Positions 40,463 through 52,929 of a DNA stretch of 59,768 nucleotides are shown here, in pieces. The notes under the pieces are model-generated. The model did no database searches and had not been told where the DNA came from. It saw only the letters and a list, made by a program, of their open reading frames with translations. Location of the stretch: positions 1 to 59,768 of the forward strand of contig JAHEMR010000038.1 in NCBI GenBank assembly GCA_024643545.1, written 5' to 3'. The stretch comes from Crocinitomicaceae bacterium (GTDB lineage: Bacteria; Bacteroidota; Bacteroidia; Flavobacteriales_D; Crocinitomicaceae). The position numbers and the translations under genes were made by a program. Numbering within the stretch: the stretch's first letter is position 1; each line of letters begins with the position of its first letter.

Positions 40463-42118
40463 CTATTTTCCATATTTTTTGCTAAAAAAGTTCCGTGCTT
40501 TGTCGAAGGATATAGCAGCATAAACAATGAACATTGGAATCAAAATACTTTCATACATGAGTGCTTTTAAAGATTCTGGCCCTGTGCGAACCATCATAGC
40601 AGCAAATCCTGTAATTCCACACATTGCAATAATAGCAAAAAGATGGAATAAATTACGCTTTAATTTTGTGGCCAAGTAAAATGGGAGAAGTAAAATAAAA
40701 GAAAGGAAAAGCGGACCAAGAATCAATCCGAAATAGGAAAAATTAAGGTACCATGCGGTGATGTAATTTACGGTAAATCCTTGTCCAGGTTTAAATCCCA
40801 TTTCTTGGGCATAAAAAGTATATGAGTCAAGGGGGCGTTTTTGCACGATCGTGGACGGAATGAAGGAATACAATAAGTTTTTGAAACTGAATCCAATTTT
40901 CGGCTTTACGTGTTTGGACAGAACGCCATACATCGAAAAGTGTCCAGCAAACATTTCATTGCTAAAAATCAGGTTAGTGACCGTTAGAAATAATTTCGTT
41001 AAAAAGGAGTTGTTTTGATACACAATGGAAGTATGGCCATCGTTGAATTTCAATTTTTTGTGATCAACAATAAGGTAGTTTGGATGATTTTTCAATTGAT
41101 TCATAAAACTATTTTTGTTCATGATCACTGTGTCTTGCTTCAGGTAAAGCGTCGTGTCTGTTAAGGTATTCGCCTCAATGATTTTTACAGAAAGTTTTGG
41201 GGATTTGTGTGCGATAAACGTGCGGTCATTTTCAAAATAATTGGCTTCAATCAACTTTTCTTTACTGGATAATAGTGATGTTAAACCCGTTTTCTTTGAA
41301 ATAACGGGCATTAAACTTCGAATCGGATCATTTAACATCAAAATAATGAGCCAAATAGCGAAAACTGAAAAGTACAATTTTTTGGATGTACGGATACTGC
41401 GAAAAGGGTAGGACATTAGAATCAGGACAACGATTCCGCCAAAAAATACTTCATGACGCGAACCAATTATTACCAGATACAAGTTGCAAATGCAGAAGAT
41501 GGTCCAAAAGAATACTCCCGGTTTTGTAACGATGAGATTGGCGTCATTCTGTTTTAGAAATAATCCCACGTAAACGTACAAACTCACAATCATAATCCAA
41601 CACCCATATTGATGAATGGTGTAATTGTTAATGACTGCTGAACGAATATTTAGGTATACGGATTCATTGAGAAGAAGGGAATAAATGATGACGTCTTTTA
41701 CAATCCAAAGGGATATGATTAGAAAAAGAAGCGCAATGAGCGCGAATGCGGTTGGACGAAGGTTAATTGGATGATGAATTGATTCTTTCGTTGGAATTTT
41801 CTTTATTCGTTTGATACCAGCGAATATGAAAAGCTGGAAAATCATGATGAAGATGCCATACATCCAAATGGCTTGCAAATAGACTTTGTCAAAATGTACA
41901 TGGAACATTTTCTCAAGTAGGTAGTAATATTGCAGTCCAATGCTTTTTCCGAAATGCGTTAACTGGTCAAAACTGAATAACCAACTTCCGGCAAGGGACC
42001 AAAAATAGAAAATCGTGGTGAAAATTGGAAAAACGATGTTCCGTTCAACCTTCCATATGTTATATTGAATCCAAAAGATCATTATTGATACCAAGAAGAG
42101 AGAAATTAAAATGATCAT
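40463..42118 (-). CDS. Polytopic membrane protein, probable polysaccharide polymerase (Wzy-like)
   Basis: The 551-aa product has about 12 hydrophobic helices (for example IILISLFLVSIMIFWIQYN; FFWTIFCICNLYLVIIGSRH). A large polar loop at about 275-400 is rich in lysine and asparagine. No catalytic signature is visible. Position between the flippase and a glycosyltransferase, with 4-bp coupling to the flippase, suggests the repeat-unit polymerase. The long soluble loop is larger than in most Wzy proteins I know. The assignment is by topology and context only. Confidence 0.65.
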   Translation of the reverse strand: MIILISLFLVSIMIFWIQYNIWKVERNIVFPIFTTIFYFWSLAGSWLFSFDQLTHFGKSIGLQYYYLLEKMFHVHFDKVYLQAIWMYGIFIMIFQLFIFAGIKRIKKIPTKESIHHPINLRPTAFALIALLFLIISLWIVKDVIIYSLLLNESVYLNIRSAVINNYTIHQYGCWIMIVSLYVYVGLFLKQNDANLIVTKPGVFFWTIFCICNLYLVIIGSRHEVFFGGIVVLILMSYPFRSIRTSKKLYFSVFAIWLIILMLNDPIRSLMPVISKKTGLTSLLSSKEKLIEANYFENDRTFIAHKSPKLSVKIIEANTLTDTTLYLKQDTVIMNKNSFMNQLKNHPNYLIVDHKKLKFNDGHTSIVYQNNSFLTKLFLTVTNLIFSNEMFAGHFSMYGVLSKHVKPKIGFSFKNLLYSFIPSTIVQKRPLDSYTFYAQEMGFKPGQGFTVNYITAWYLNFSYFGLILGPLFLSFILLLPFYLATKLKRNLFHLFAIIAMCGITGFAAMMVRTGPESLKALMYESILIPMFIVYAAISFDKARNFFSKKYGK

Positions 42119-43368
42119 TTCAAGTTTTTAATGGTATGATACGTCTTCATAAAAGTTAGTAAACCTAACGTATTTAAGGAAATGGCGAAATAATAAATAT
42201 AGGTTATAGACTTTACATGAACTGAATAGCCATAAGAAGCCATTGCTATGTAGATGATTAATGAAATCAAAAGGTTTGTCGCATTTTTCGCTTTGACATG
42301 AATGGCATCCAAAAAACTGCGTAAAATAATGTAGAGAACATATCCGAAACTTCCGAGTAAGGCAATTTGTGCGGTTTCGAAGATTTCATTTCGGTGATTT
42401 TTTCCAAGAAGGAGGTTCAAAATGACTTCATGGAAAAAAGAAAAGGTCAAGTATCCTACCGCGGTTAAAATGATACCGGAAAGCACGAAAACGTAAAATC
42501 GTTTTTTGATGAGGTCGATTCTTTTTTCCGCCAGAAAACCACCAATTTCAGGCAAAAGAACCAGGCTTAATGGTCCAAAAGCAGCACCCACTAAATTTAA
42601 AAGTGTAATTGAATACGCAATGTCTCCACCGGCCAATACATTTTTTTGCAGAGAAAGAACTATGTAGGTTGGAAACGTTAACAATGCTAATAAGGCAAAA
42701 TCTCCTAGGATTCTCGGTAATCCGAAATTCAACATCATTTTTGCATCTTGCCAGCATGCATCCAAATCGATTTGAATTTGCCGCGTTATAAAAACATACA
42801 TTCCAAAAATCAAACAACTAGCCATTAGAAAAATACCATTTAACCATAGGAGTTGTTGAACATGTTGCGTGTAGAGTAAAACGGATATCGGCAACACACC
42901 GATATTGACTAATTGAATTAAATTGGAAAAATAGATTGCTTTCTTCCCTCTTAAATAGCCATAAAGAATGGCGTGATAACCGTAACCAATCAATAAGATG
43001 CATAAAGGTAGAATGTAATGTTGGTAGTCGATGACATCCCCAAAAAACAAATCTGAAAAAAAACCTTTTCCAAGTGTTAATACAAGCAAAAACACCAAAC
43101 TGACCATGGTCATTAAAATTAAACTTGCCGGCAGAAAAGAATCCCTTTTTGGTTGAAGGCTTACATATCTAGGGACCGCGACTCCCAATCCAATCATCAA
43201 TAATGGTTGTAAAAAAGAAATATTTCTTCGTGACAAAGTATACTCACTAAAAGCAATATCCGTCATGCGTTCATTGGCGATTCTGAAAATAACAAAACTC
43301 AAAAGAAGTATGATAATTTCAGTTCCAAAGGTGATTACGTAATTTTTATATTTCGCAAAAAAACTCAA
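42115..43368 (-). CDS. Polysaccharide flippase (Wzx/MATE-like)
   Basis: The 417-aa product has about 12 membrane helices and no large soluble domain. MIGLGVAVPRYVSLQ and GDIAYSITLLNLVGAAFGPLS are typical of the oligosaccharide flippase family. It should move lipid-linked repeat units across the inner membrane. The frame starts with TTG at 43368 (TTG-AGT-TTT), since no ATG is placed to give the first helix. It is the first gene of the run, overlaps the next gene by ATGA, and is preceded by a TATTTTTG -7 box at 43429-43422. Confidence 0.82.
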   Translation of the reverse strand: MSFFAKYKNYVITFGTEIIILLLSFVIFRIANERMTDIAFSEYTLSRRNISFLQPLLMIGLGVAVPRYVSLQPKRDSFLPASLILMTMVSLVFLLVLTLGKGFFSDLFFGDVIDYQHYILPLCILLIGYGYHAILYGYLRGKKAIYFSNLIQLVNIGVLPISVLLYTQHVQQLLWLNGIFLMASCLIFGMYVFITRQIQIDLDACWQDAKMMLNFGLPRILGDFALLALLTFPTYIVLSLQKNVLAGGDIAYSITLLNLVGAAFGPLSLVLLPEIGGFLAEKRIDLIKKRFYVFVLSGIILTAVGYLTFSFFHEVILNLLLGKNHRNEIFETAQIALLGSFGYVLYIILRSFLDAIHVKAKNATNLLISLIIYIAMASYGYSVHVKSITYIYYFAISLNTLGLLTFMKTYHTIKNLK

Positions 43369-43421
43369 AAAAATGTAGGTTTAGTAAGTGTCTGAAAACC
43401 CTAAAAAACAAGAATTCACCT

Positions 43422-43429
43422 CAAAAATA
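43422..43429 (-). promoter_or_regulatory. -7 element for the polysaccharide cluster
   Basis: Read on the minus strand, TATTTTTG matches TAnnTTTG and sits about 53 bp upstream of the flippase start. A hairpin CTATGG-N8-CCATAG (43446-43465) lies just upstream. Confidence 0.42.
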
Positions 43430-43577
43430 GTAAATAATATCTACTCTATGGGGTGTATTCCATAGGTCTCTAGCAAGGATTAATAAGAACTGTTTTCTAA
43501 CGGAATATAGATTATACTAAATTCAAAGAAATTTCCATGAATTAAGGTTATTTAAACTCATCTCCACGTGAACTTAC

Positions 43578-43585
43578 TATATTTG
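43578..43585 (+). promoter_or_regulatory. -7 element for the hydroxyacyl-CoA dehydrogenase gene
   Basis: TATATTTG fits TAnnTTTG, 16 bp before the ATG at 43602. The -33 side has no clear TTG. Confidence 0.45.
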
Positions 43586-43601
43586 CTAAAAATTAGATTC
43601 G

Positions 43602-44492
43602 ATGAAAAATGTTGCTGTTATTGGTGCTGGTACAATGGGAAATGGTATTGCGCACGTTTTTGCTCAATTCAATCACCAGGTACATTTAATTGATGTGTCT
43701 CAATCAGCATTGGATAAAGCTATTGTTACCATTGAAAAAAACCTTGATCGACAAGTAGCAAAAGAAGCCATCACTTTGGCTGAAAAAGAAGCAACACTAA
43801 ATAATCTAAAAACGTTCACAAGCATCGCTGAAGGAGTGAAAGGTGTTGAATTAGTTGTTGAAGCGGCTACTGAAAACATTGATCTAAAGTTGAAAATATT
43901 CAAAGAATTAGATGAATTGACTTCGCCTGAAGTTATTTTAGCTACAAATACATCTTCTATTTCGATTACTAAAATAGCAGCTGTTACCAATAGAGCTGAT
44001 AAGGTAATTGGAATGCATTTTATGAATCCAGTTCCGGTGATGAAATTGGTTGAAATTATTCGTGGATATTCAACTTCTGATGAGGTAACCAACCTAATTA
44101 TGGAAACTTCGCGCCAATTAAAGAAAGTTCCTGTTGAAGTAAATGATTATCCTGGATTTGTGGCAAACCGCATCTTGATGCCAATGATTAACGAAGCAAT
44201 TTATACCTTGTTCGAAGGTGTTGCTGGCGTGGAAGAAATCGACACGGTAATGAAATTAGGAATGGCTCATCCAATGGGACCTTTACAATTAGCTGATTTT
44301 ATTGGTTTGGATGTTTGTTTGGCTATTTTGGAAGTGTTGCATGATGGCTTTGGAAATCCAAAATATGCACCATGTCCGTTACTTGTGAATATGGTAACCG
44401 CAGGTAAAAAAGGCGTGAAGTCAGGTGAAGGATTTTATTCTTGGACACATGGTACAAAAGACCTTGTAGTTGCTTCAAATTTCAAGAAATAA
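43602..44492 (+). CDS. 3-hydroxyacyl-CoA (3-hydroxybutyryl-CoA) dehydrogenase
   Basis: The 296-aa product has the standard length of the single-domain bacterial enzyme, which interconverts 3-hydroxyacyl-CoA and 3-oxoacyl-CoA with NAD(H). The Rossmann motif is GAGTMGNGIAHVFAQ (8-22). The catalytic histidine is in GMHFMNPVPVMKLVE and the partner glutamate is the E of the same stretch. The C-terminal domain begins NDYPGFVANRILMPMINEAI, with GMAHPMGPLQLADFIGLD. It acts in butanoate or fatty acid metabolism. It overlaps the convergent Nudix gene by 11 bp. Confidence 0.93.
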   Translation: MKNVAVIGAGTMGNGIAHVFAQFNHQVHLIDVSQSALDKAIVTIEKNLDRQVAKEAITLAEKEATLNNLKTFTSIAEGVKGVELVVEAATENIDLKLKIFKELDELTSPEVILATNTSSISITKIAAVTNRADKVIGMHFMNPVPVMKLVEIIRGYSTSDEVTNLIMETSRQLKKVPVEVNDYPGFVANRILMPMINEAIYTLFEGVAGVEEIDTVMKLGMAHPMGPLQLADFIGLDVCLAILEVLHDGFGNPKYAPCPLLVNMVTAGKKGVKSGEGFYSWTHGTKDLVVASNFKK

Positions 44493-44925
44493 GCAATTCT
44501 TTTAAATTTTCAAAAACAAGTTGATCAATCGGAAACGTGAGGTCTTCTTTGTGCAATTTGGAAAGTTCTATCCACCTTTGTTTTTCTGTTTCCTCATTAA
44601 ATGGAATAGGGTAGGCGTTCAGGCCTAATTTTTCTGGTTCTTTTAGTTGAACGAGGTAATAAAATGCAATAAGACTTTGCGTTGGATCAAAAGCTGATAC
44701 TTGTTCAAAATCATTGAAGTAAAAAAAAGAGGAGTCCAACATTTCTGCTGACAACTCCTCTTGTAATTCTCTTCTTAATGCATCGATTACTCCTTCATTG
44801 GCTTCTACGCCACCACCAGGAAATTTCGTAAAAAAATGACCAAAACGGTATTCATCCGAAAGGAGAATGCGCTTTTTTTCATCGATAATCAATGCGTAAA
44901 CACGGAGATTAAAACGATGTTTCAA
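44482..44925 (-). CDS. Nudix hydrolase
   Basis: This is a 147-aa single-domain enzyme. The Nudix box spans about 38-60 (GGVEANEGVIDALRRELQEE then LSA) and fits G-x5-E-x7-RE-U-x-EE, with the final glycine of the consensus replaced by serine. The metal-binding glutamates are present, so it should hydrolyse a nucleoside diphosphate derivative; the substrate cannot be predicted. It follows eno by 3 bp in the carA-eno operon. Confidence 0.9.
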   Translation of the reverse strand: MKHRFNLRVYALIIDEKKRILLSDEYRFGHFFTKFPGGGVEANEGVIDALRRELQEELSAEMLDSSFFYFNDFEQVSAFDPTQSLIAFYYLVQLKEPEKLGLNAYPIPFNEETEKQRWIELSKLHKEDLTFPIDQLVFENLKELLIS

Positions 44926-44928
44926 TGC

Positions 44929-47320
<2,392 letters not shown>

Positions 47321-47334
47321 GAATAAATTTTAGT

Positions 47335-47342
47335 CAAAATTA
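47335..47342 (-). promoter_or_regulatory. -7 element for carA-eno
   Basis: On the minus strand TAATTTTG matches TAnnTTTG, about 14 bp upstream of the carA ATG. It lies downstream of the terminator at 47377-47405, as expected for an independent promoter. Confidence 0.42.
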
Positions 47343-47376
47343 GAAACTCTAGGTCAAATGAGGTTATTATAAACGA

Positions 47377-47405
47377 AAAAAGGCGGATGAAATCCGCCTT
47401 TTTTT
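47377..47405. terminator. Terminator of the ribosomal protein operon
   Basis: A strong stem AAAAGGCGGAT/ATCCGCCTTTT with a 3-nt loop is flanked by A- and T-runs. It lies between the rplQ stop (47423) and the carA promoter and can act in both directions. Confidence 0.9.
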
Positions 47406-47422
47406 ATCAACAATGTGTCAAT

Positions 47423-48064
47423 TTATGCTTTTTCTTCTGTGTTTTCTGATTCGTCTGCAGCTGGAGCATCTTCTGAAGCTGCTTCCTCAGTTGTTTCTTC
47501 TGCAACAACTTCAGCAACTGGTGTTTCTTCAACTACTGTTTCTTCAGCAACAACTGCTTCTTCAATAACATCTTCAACAACAACTGCTTCTTCAACTACT
47601 GAGTCAGTTGATTCAGTTGCTTCAACTGCAACATCACCTTCTTTTTTCGCACCTCCACGACGAGAACGACGTGTTGTTTTCTTAGTGCTATCATTGTTGT
47701 ACAATTCGTTGTAGTCTACTAATTCGATCATACACATTTCCGCGTTGTCACCTAAACGGTATCCAGTACGAATGATGCGTGTGTAACCACCAGCGCGATT
47801 AGCAATTTTCGGTGCTACTTCACGGAATAATTCAGTTACCATTTCTTTATTCTGAAGGTAAGAGAATACAACACGACGAGAGTGAGTCGAATCTGTTTTT
47901 GCTTTCGTTAAAATCGGCTCCACAAAAACACGTAATGTTTTTGCTTTAGCGATTGTAGTATTAATACGCTTGTGTTCGATTAATGAACAAGCCATATTTT
48001 GAAGCATTGCTTTGCGGTGGCTTGTTTTTCTTCCTAAGTGATTTATTTTATTTCCGTGTCTCAT
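47423..48064 (-). CDS. rplQ: 50S ribosomal protein bL17, long acidic C-terminal extension
   Basis: The 213-aa product has a normal bL17 core in its first ~125 residues ([41 protein letters not shown]). A basic [11 protein letters not shown] linker and a ~75-residue tail made mostly of E, V, A, T and S follow (repeats of VVEE, VAEE). Extended bL17 tails occur in Bacteroidetes; the acidic repeat is probably disordered and its role unknown. It is the last gene of the alpha operon, ending before a strong terminator. Confidence 0.96.
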   Translation of the reverse strand: MRHGNKINHLGRKTSHRKAMLQNMACSLIEHKRINTTIAKAKTLRVFVEPILTKAKTDSTHSRRVVFSYLQNKEMVTELFREVAPKIANRAGGYTRIIRTGYRLGDNAEMCMIELVDYNELYNNDSTKKTTRRSRRGGAKKEGDVAVEATESTDSVVEEAVVVEDVIEEAVVAEETVVEETPVAEVVAEETTEEAASEDAPAADESENTEEKA

Positions 48065-48075
48065 GACTAAAATTT

Positions 48076-49068
48076 CTAATCTTTGTCTAATTTATATTTC
48101 GCAACATTCATCCCGAAAGTTAATCCTTTGTTATCAACTAAATCTTCCAATTCAGTTAATGACTTCTTACCGAAGTTTCTGAATTTCAACAAGTCAGATT
48201 TCGCATAAGAAACAAGGTCTCCTAATGTTTCAACATCAGCAGCTTTCAAACAATTCAAGGCACGTACAGATAAATCCATATCGACCAATTTTGTTTTCAA
48301 TAACTGACGCATGTGTAGTGAAGTCTCATCGAATTCTTCTGATTCAGCTTTAATTTCACTATCTAATGTAATGCGCTCATCAGAGAACAACATGAAGTGA
48401 TGAATTAAAATCTTAGCAGCTTCTTTCAATGCTTCTTTTGGATGAATCGATCCATCAGTTTTAATGTTAAAAACTAATTTTTCGTAATCTGTTTTTTGTT
48501 CTACGCGGTAGTTTTCGATTGTGTACTGAACATTAACGATTGGAGTAAAAATTGAATCGATTGAAATTGTACCAAATGAAGCGTTCGCTGTTTTGTTTTC
48601 CTCTGCAGGAACGTAACCGCGACCTTTAATGATGGTTAATTCCATTTCAATTTTCACAGACGTTTCCATGTTACAAATCACTAAATCAGGATTTAAAACT
48701 TGGAATGCGCTTGTAAATTTACCAATATCTCCAGCTGTTAATTGGTTTTGTCCACCAACTGAAACGATAACTGTTTCAGAATCTGTACCGTCAATTTGAC
48801 GTTTGAAACGAACTTGTTTCAAATTCAAAACGATTTCAGTGATATCCTCAACCACACCTTTCAACGTAGAAAATTCGTGGTCTGCACCCTGAATTTTAAC
48901 AGAAGAAATTGCAAATCCTTCTAGCGAAGAAAGTAGAATTCTTCTTAATGAGTTACCGACAGTGATTCCGTATCCAGGTTCAAGTGGACGAAATTCGAAC
49001 TCTCCGTTGAATTCATCGGAGTTGAGCATGATAACCTTATCTGGTTTTTGAAAATCCAATATTGCCAT
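48076..49068 (-). CDS. rpoA: RNA polymerase alpha subunit
   Basis: The 330-aa product has an N-terminal dimerisation and assembly domain with [20 protein letters not shown] linker follows, then the C-terminal DNA- and activator-binding domain (about 255-320, [20 protein letters not shown], then [20 protein letters not shown]). It scaffolds beta and beta' and contacts upstream promoter DNA. It is placed between rpsD and rplQ as in most bacteria. Confidence 0.98.
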   Translation of the reverse strand: MAILDFQKPDKVIMLNSDEFNGEFEFRPLEPGYGITVGNSLRRILLSSLEGFAISSVKIQGADHEFSTLKGVVEDITEIVLNLKQVRFKRQIDGTDSETVIVSVGGQNQLTAGDIGKFTSAFQVLNPDLVICNMETSVKIEMELTIIKGRGYVPAEENKTANASFGTISIDSIFTPIVNVQYTIENYRVEQKTDYEKLVFNIKTDGSIHPKEALKEAAKILIHHFMLFSDERITLDSEIKAESEEFDETSLHMRQLLKTKLVDMDLSVRALNCLKAADVETLGDLVSYAKSDLLKFRNFGKKSLTELEDLVDNKGLTFGMNVAKYKLDKD

Positions 49069-49084
49069 TTTCTATCGCTTAGGT

Positions 49085-49693
49085 TTATTTAGAATATAAT
49101 TCGACGATCAATTGCTCTTTAATGTTCTCTGGGATCATTTCACGAGCCGGTAAGCTAAGTACTTTTCCTGCCATTGAGGAATTATCCCAATCTAACCAAT
49201 CGTATTTTTTGTTACTTGAAGTTAACGAATCATTAATAGCCTCTAAAGACTTTGATTTCTCTCTAACACTAACAACATCACCAGGACGTACTGTGTAAGA
49301 TGGAATGTTAACTACTTCTCCGTTTACTGTGATGTGTTTGTGACTTACTAACTGACGTGCACCACGACGGGTAGGGGAGATTCCAAAACGGTATACCATG
49401 TTGTCCAAACGAGCTTCACATAATTGAAGTAAGTTTTCACCGGTAATTCCTTTCATGCGAGACGCTTTGTCGAACATGTTCGCAAATTGACGTTCAAGAA
49501 TTCCGTACGTGTATTTCGCTTTTTGTTTTTCTCCTAACTGAATTGCGTATTCAGATTGTTTGCCACCTCTTCTTTTAGATGGGCCATGTTGTCCTGGACC
49601 GTAATTTCTTCTGTCCAATGATTTGTCTGGGCCAAAAATTGGATCGCGAAAACGACGCGCAATTTTGGATTTAGGACCTGTGTATCTTGCCAT
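49085..49693 (-). CDS. rpsD: 30S ribosomal protein uS4
   Basis: The 202-aa 16S rRNA-binding assembly protein starts [15 protein letters not shown]. The S4 RNA-binding domain carries [20 protein letters not shown] and [11 protein letters not shown]. The N-terminal segment has no zinc-binding cysteines, as in many Bacteroidetes. It lies in the alpha operon after an 79-bp gap downstream of rpsK, the widest gap of the cluster. Confidence 0.98.
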   Translation of the reverse strand: MARYTGPKSKIARRFRDPIFGPDKSLDRRNYGPGQHGPSKRRGGKQSEYAIQLGEKQKAKYTYGILERQFANMFDKASRMKGITGENLLQLCEARLDNMVYRFGISPTRRGARQLVSHKHITVNGEVVNIPSYTVRPGDVVSVREKSKSLEAINDSLTSSNKKYDWLDWDNSSMAGKVLSLPAREMIPENIKEQLIVELYSK

Positions 49694-49772
49694 TTCTGTT
49701 TTTGTTTAAACGGGAATCATGAATTAAGGCATTCCTTCGATGATTTTGTTCCCGTGTTGGTTTATAATTGTA

Positions 49773-50159
49773 TTATACTCTTCTTCTTTTTGGTGGTCTA
49801 CAACCGTTGTGTGGAAGTGGAGTAACGTCAACGATTTCTGTTACTTCAATTCCTGAGTTATGGATTGCACGGATAGCTGACTCACGTCCTGCTCCTGGGC
49901 CTTTCACATAAACTTTCACTCTACGTAGTCCGAAGTCGTGTGCTTCTTTAGATGCATCCTCACCTGCGATTTGTGCAGCATATGGAGTGTTCTTTTTAGA
50001 ACCTTTGAAGCCCATTTTACCAGCAGATGACCAAGAGATCACTTGTCCAGCGTTATTCGTCAAAGAGATGATTACATTGTTGAAGCTCGCTTGGATATGT
50101 GCTTCACCTGCAGCATCAACTTTAACGTTCTTCTTCTTTTTTTGATTCGTTTTTGCCAT
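49773..50159 (-). CDS. rpsK: 30S ribosomal protein uS11
   Basis: The 128-aa platform protein of the small subunit has [19 protein letters not shown] near the N-terminus. [20 protein letters not shown] and the conserved C-terminus [15 protein letters not shown] follow. The extra N-terminal lysine stretch ([10 protein letters not shown]) contacts rRNA. It starts 12 bp after rpsM. Confidence 0.98.
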   Translation of the reverse strand: MAKTNQKKKKNVKVDAAGEAHIQASFNNVIISLTNNAGQVISWSSAGKMGFKGSKKNTPYAAQIAGEDASKEAHDFGLRRVKVYVKGPGAGRESAIRAIHNSGIEVTEIVDVTPLPHNGCRPPKRRRV

Positions 50160-50171
50160 GATACCTATTTA

Positions 50172-50546
50172 TTATTTAGTTGCTTTTTTCTTGTTTGCAA
50201 CTGTCTTTCTCTTACCTTTTCTAGTTCTAGAGTTGTTTTTAGTACGTTGACCACGTAATGGTAAACCAGCTCTGTGACGAATACCGCGTGTACAACCGAT
50301 ATCCATAAGACGTTTAATGTTCAACTGAACTTCCGAACGTAATTGTCCTTCTGTTTTAATCTCATTAATCGCGTTTCTAATAGCAGAAAGTTGATCATCG
50401 TTCCAATCTTGAACTTTGATGTTCTCATCGATACTATTGTCTTGAAGGATTTTTTGGGAAGTACTTCTACCAATTCCGTAGATGTACGTTAGTCCGATTA
50501 CTCCTCTTTTGTTTTTTGGTAAATCTATACCTGCAATACGTGCCAT
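50172..50546 (-). CDS. rpsM: 30S ribosomal protein uS13
   Basis: The 124-aa head protein contacts the large subunit and P-site t[23 protein letters not shown] and the signature [19 protein letters not shown] are intact, with a basic C-terminal tail ([14 protein letters not shown]) that reaches the P site. It follows rpmJ by 10 bp. Confidence 0.98.
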   Translation of the reverse strand: MARIAGIDLPKNKRGVIGLTYIYGIGRSTSQKILQDNSIDENIKVQDWNDDQLSAIRNAINEIKTEGQLRSEVQLNIKRLMDIGCTRGIRHRAGLPLRGQRTKNNSRTRKGKRKTVANKKKATK

Positions 50547-50556
50547 ATTCTACTAA

Positions 50557-50673
50557 TTAACCTTGACGTTGTTTTAATTTCGGATTCTTTTTGTTAATTA
50601 CGTAAACTCTACCTTTACGTTTAACAATCTTGCAATCTGCAGTTCTCTTTTTTACTGATGCTCTGACTTTCAT
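50557..50673 (-). CDS. rpmJ: 50S ribosomal protein bL36
   Basis: The 38-aa gene runs from ATG 50673 to TAA 50557-50559. The product starts [20 protein letters not shown] and ends PKLKQRQG. Only one of the four zinc cysteines of the C+ form is present (C14), so this is the zinc-independent type. It lies in the usual place between infA and rpsM. Confidence 0.96.
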   Translation of the reverse strand: MKVRASVKKRTADCKIVKRKGRVYVINKKNPKLKQRQG

Positions 50674-50685
50674 TTCTTGAATTTA

Positions 50686-50904
50686 TTATTTGTATCTAAA
50701 TGATATTCTTCCTTTTGATAAATCATATGGAGACATTTCCACTTTCACGCGATCCCCAGGTAGAATTTTAATGTAAAACATTCTCATTTTCCCTGAAATG
50801 TGTGCAGTAATGACGTGCCCATTTTCTAACTCAACTCTAAACATTGCGTTTGGCAATGCTTCGAGAATTGTTCCATCTTGTTCTATTGATGATTGTTTAG
50901 CCAT
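50686..50904 (-). CDS. infA: Translation initiation factor IF-1
   Basis: The 72-aa OB-fold protein starts at ATG 50904 ([20 protein letters not shown]). A frame extended to 50934 adds ten residues that overlap secY and are not conserved. [20 protein letters not shown] and the end [13 protein letters not shown] are diagnostic. It blocks the A site during initiation. It begins 4 bp past the secY stop. Confidence 0.97.
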   Translation of the reverse strand: MAKQSSIEQDGTILEALPNAMFRVELENGHVITAHISGKMRMFYIKILPGDRVKVEMSPYDLSKGRISFRYK

Positions 50905-50908
50905 AATA

Positions 50909-52258
50909 TTACATTCCGGAAAATTCGTTTGCACCTCTACGACCTCTAACTCTTGTTCCGTCCATAAGGCTATCCATATTTCTATTCAATTGGTAAGTTT
51001 CAATTTGCTGAAGTGTATCTAAGACAACTCCAACCATAATTAGGATTGATGTACCTCCAAAGAACATTGCAAAACCATCGTTCACACCGGCAAGCTTCGC
51101 GATTGCAGGAAGAACAGCAATTAATGCTAAGAAAAGGGATCCTGGAAATGTAATGCGAGAAACTACAGAATCAATGTGTTCAGCTGTTTCTTCACCTGGT
51201 CGAACACCAGGAACAAATCCACCACTTTTTTTCAAATCATCTGCAATCTTACTTGGATTAATCATGATCGCTGTATAGAAATACGTGAATACAATGATTA
51301 AGATGCAAAGTAATAAATTGTAGCTAAAACCGTATGGATCTCCAAGTGTTTGTTGAAAGAAGCCACCTTCGCCTTTACCTCCAGTTGCACTTGAGTAAAT
51401 CATCATAGGAATGGTCATGATTGCTTGAGCAAAAATGATTGGCATTACACCACTAGCATTTACTTTTATTGGTAAATAATTTCTAGCTCCATTAATGTCT
51501 TCAACTGCACGAGCACCTGCTATACGTTTAGCTGTATTTAGAGGAATGCGTCTTACACCTTGAACAATCAAAATGGTCACAAGGATAATTAACATGAAGA
51601 ACACAACTTCCAATACTAAACGAATGAGGTTTCCTGCTTCAACGGATTTTCCGAATTCTGCAAAAAATGCTCCAGGTAATCTAGATAAGATCCCAACAGT
51701 AATTAATAAAGATACTCCGTTACCAATTCCTTTTTCAGTAATTCGCTCTCCCAACCAAACTGCAAACATTGAACCTGCAATTAAAATAAGGATTGTTTGA
51801 GTCCACCAAAAAGTTGAGGCATCTGCAGGCATGGCTTGTTTTTGATCCACATAAAGGGATAAATAACTTGGCGCTTGAAGTGCACAAATAATGATAGTAA
51901 GGATTCTCGTGTAATTATTGATTTGTTTTCTTCCAGACTCACCTTCGTTTTGCATTTTCTGAACAGCTGGAACAGCCATACCGAGTAATTGCATAATGAT
52001 AGAAGCACTAATGTATGGCATAATACCCAATGCCATAATTGAGGCATGAGTAAATCCACCACCAGAGAAAACTGATAACAATGTTTCTAGCAAGTTTTGG
52101 TCGCTACTTTTCGTTGTTAACGCCTCGTAGTTGACACCAGGAATGATGACAAATGACCCGATTCTGTAAACAAGTATCAGTCCTAAGGTCAAGATAATAC
52201 GCTTACGTAATTCTTCAACCTTCCAAATGTTTTGAATATTTTGTATAAATCGTTTCAT
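50909..52258 (-). CDS. secY: Protein translocase subunit SecY
   Basis: The 449-aa channel protein has ten membrane helices. VPGVNYEAL and [20 protein letters not shown] are TM2-region signatures; [14 protein letters not shown] and the cytosolic loop [20 protein letters not shown] are typical of the family. It forms SecYEG, the inner-membrane export channel that the signal-peptide proteins in this window would use before T9SS. It is embedded between rplO and infA. Confidence 0.98.
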   Translation of the reverse strand: MKRFIQNIQNIWKVEELRKRIILTLGLILVYRIGSFVIIPGVNYEALTTKSSDQNLLETLLSVFSGGGFTHASIMALGIMPYISASIIMQLLGMAVPAVQKMQNEGESGRKQINNYTRILTIIICALQAPSYLSLYVDQKQAMPADASTFWWTQTILILIAGSMFAVWLGERITEKGIGNGVSLLITVGILSRLPGAFFAEFGKSVEAGNLIRLVLEVVFFMLIILVTILIVQGVRRIPLNTAKRIAGARAVEDINGARNYLPIKVNASGVMPIIFAQAIMTIPMMIYSSATGGKGEGGFFQQTLGDPYGFSYNLLLCILIIVFTYFYTAIMINPSKIADDLKKSGGFVPGVRPGEETAEHIDSVVSRITFPGSLFLALIAVLPAIAKLAGVNDGFAMFFGGTSILIMVGVVLDTLQQIETYQLNRNMDSLMDGTRVRGRRGANEFSGM

Positions 52259-52278
52259 TTAAGAGCGTGCAAAGATAG

Positions 52279-52725
52279 TTAGATTTTGTTACATGTACCA
52301 CCTTGAGCTTCAATTGCTGCAATAGCAGTAGTTGAGAACCCATTTGCGGAGATGCTTACTTTCGATTTTAACTCACCTCTACCAAGAACCTTAACAAGTT
52401 CATTGTTAGATAGTAGACCATTAGCTTTCAATACTTCTGGAGTGATTTCTACGATACCTTTAACGGTTGCTAAATTCTCGATAATATCCAAATTAATTGC
52501 TTTATATTCTACTCGGTTGATGTTTTTGAAACCGAATTTAGGAACACGACGTTGCAAAGGCATTTGCCCACCTTCAAAACCAATTTTAGTTTTGTAACCT
52601 GAACGAGACTTTGCTCCTTTGTGACCGCGTGTTGACGTTCCACCGTGACCAGAACCTTGTCCACGAGCGATGCGTTTAACTTTTTTTACTGAACCTGAAG
52701 CAGGTGTTAGTTTATGTAATTCCAT
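52279..52725 (-). CDS. rplO: 50S ribosomal protein uL15
   Basis: The 148-aa protein has the glycine/arginine-rich N-terminus RIARGQGSGHGGTSTRGHKG that penetrates 23S rRNA, and the globular C-terminal domain from VEYKAINLDIIENL. It lies in the spc operon between rpmD and secY. Confidence 0.98.
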   Translation of the reverse strand: MELHKLTPASGSVKKVKRIARGQGSGHGGTSTRGHKGAKSRSGYKTKIGFEGGQMPLQRRVPKFGFKNINRVEYKAINLDIIENLATVKGIVEITPEVLKANGLLSNNELVKVLGRGELKSKVSISANGFSTTAIAAIEAQGGTCNKI

Positions 52726-52742
52726 TTTTCTTCGACTGAATA

Positions 52743-52919
52743 TTAATCCACTACTTGAATGAGGTGTTTTACCTTATTCACCATTCCCATAATTTGAGGA
52801 GTTGCCACTTTTTCTACAACTTGGTTCAAGCGGCGAAATCCTAGAGCTTTAATCGTTGCTTTTTGATCAGCTGGACGTTTAATTGCGCTTCTTACTTGTT
52901 TAATTTTGATCGTGTCCAT
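52743..52919 (-). CDS. rpmD: 50S ribosomal protein uL30
   Basis: The 58-aa gene runs from ATG 52919 to TAA 52743-52745. The product MDTIKIKQVRSAIKRPADQK with GFRRLNQVVE matches uL30, and 58 residues is the usual bacterial length. It lies between rpsE and rplO as expected. Confidence 0.96.
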   Translation of the reverse strand: MDTIKIKQVRSAIKRPADQKATIKALGFRRLNQVVEKVATPQIMGMVNKVKHLIQVVD

Positions 52920-52929
52920 TTCCTAAAGA

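Noticed and set aside
47415..47714. Serine/threonine-rich + strand ORF opposite rplQ
   Set aside because: It is the antisense image of the acidic EVAT repeats of bL17, with no independent start signal.
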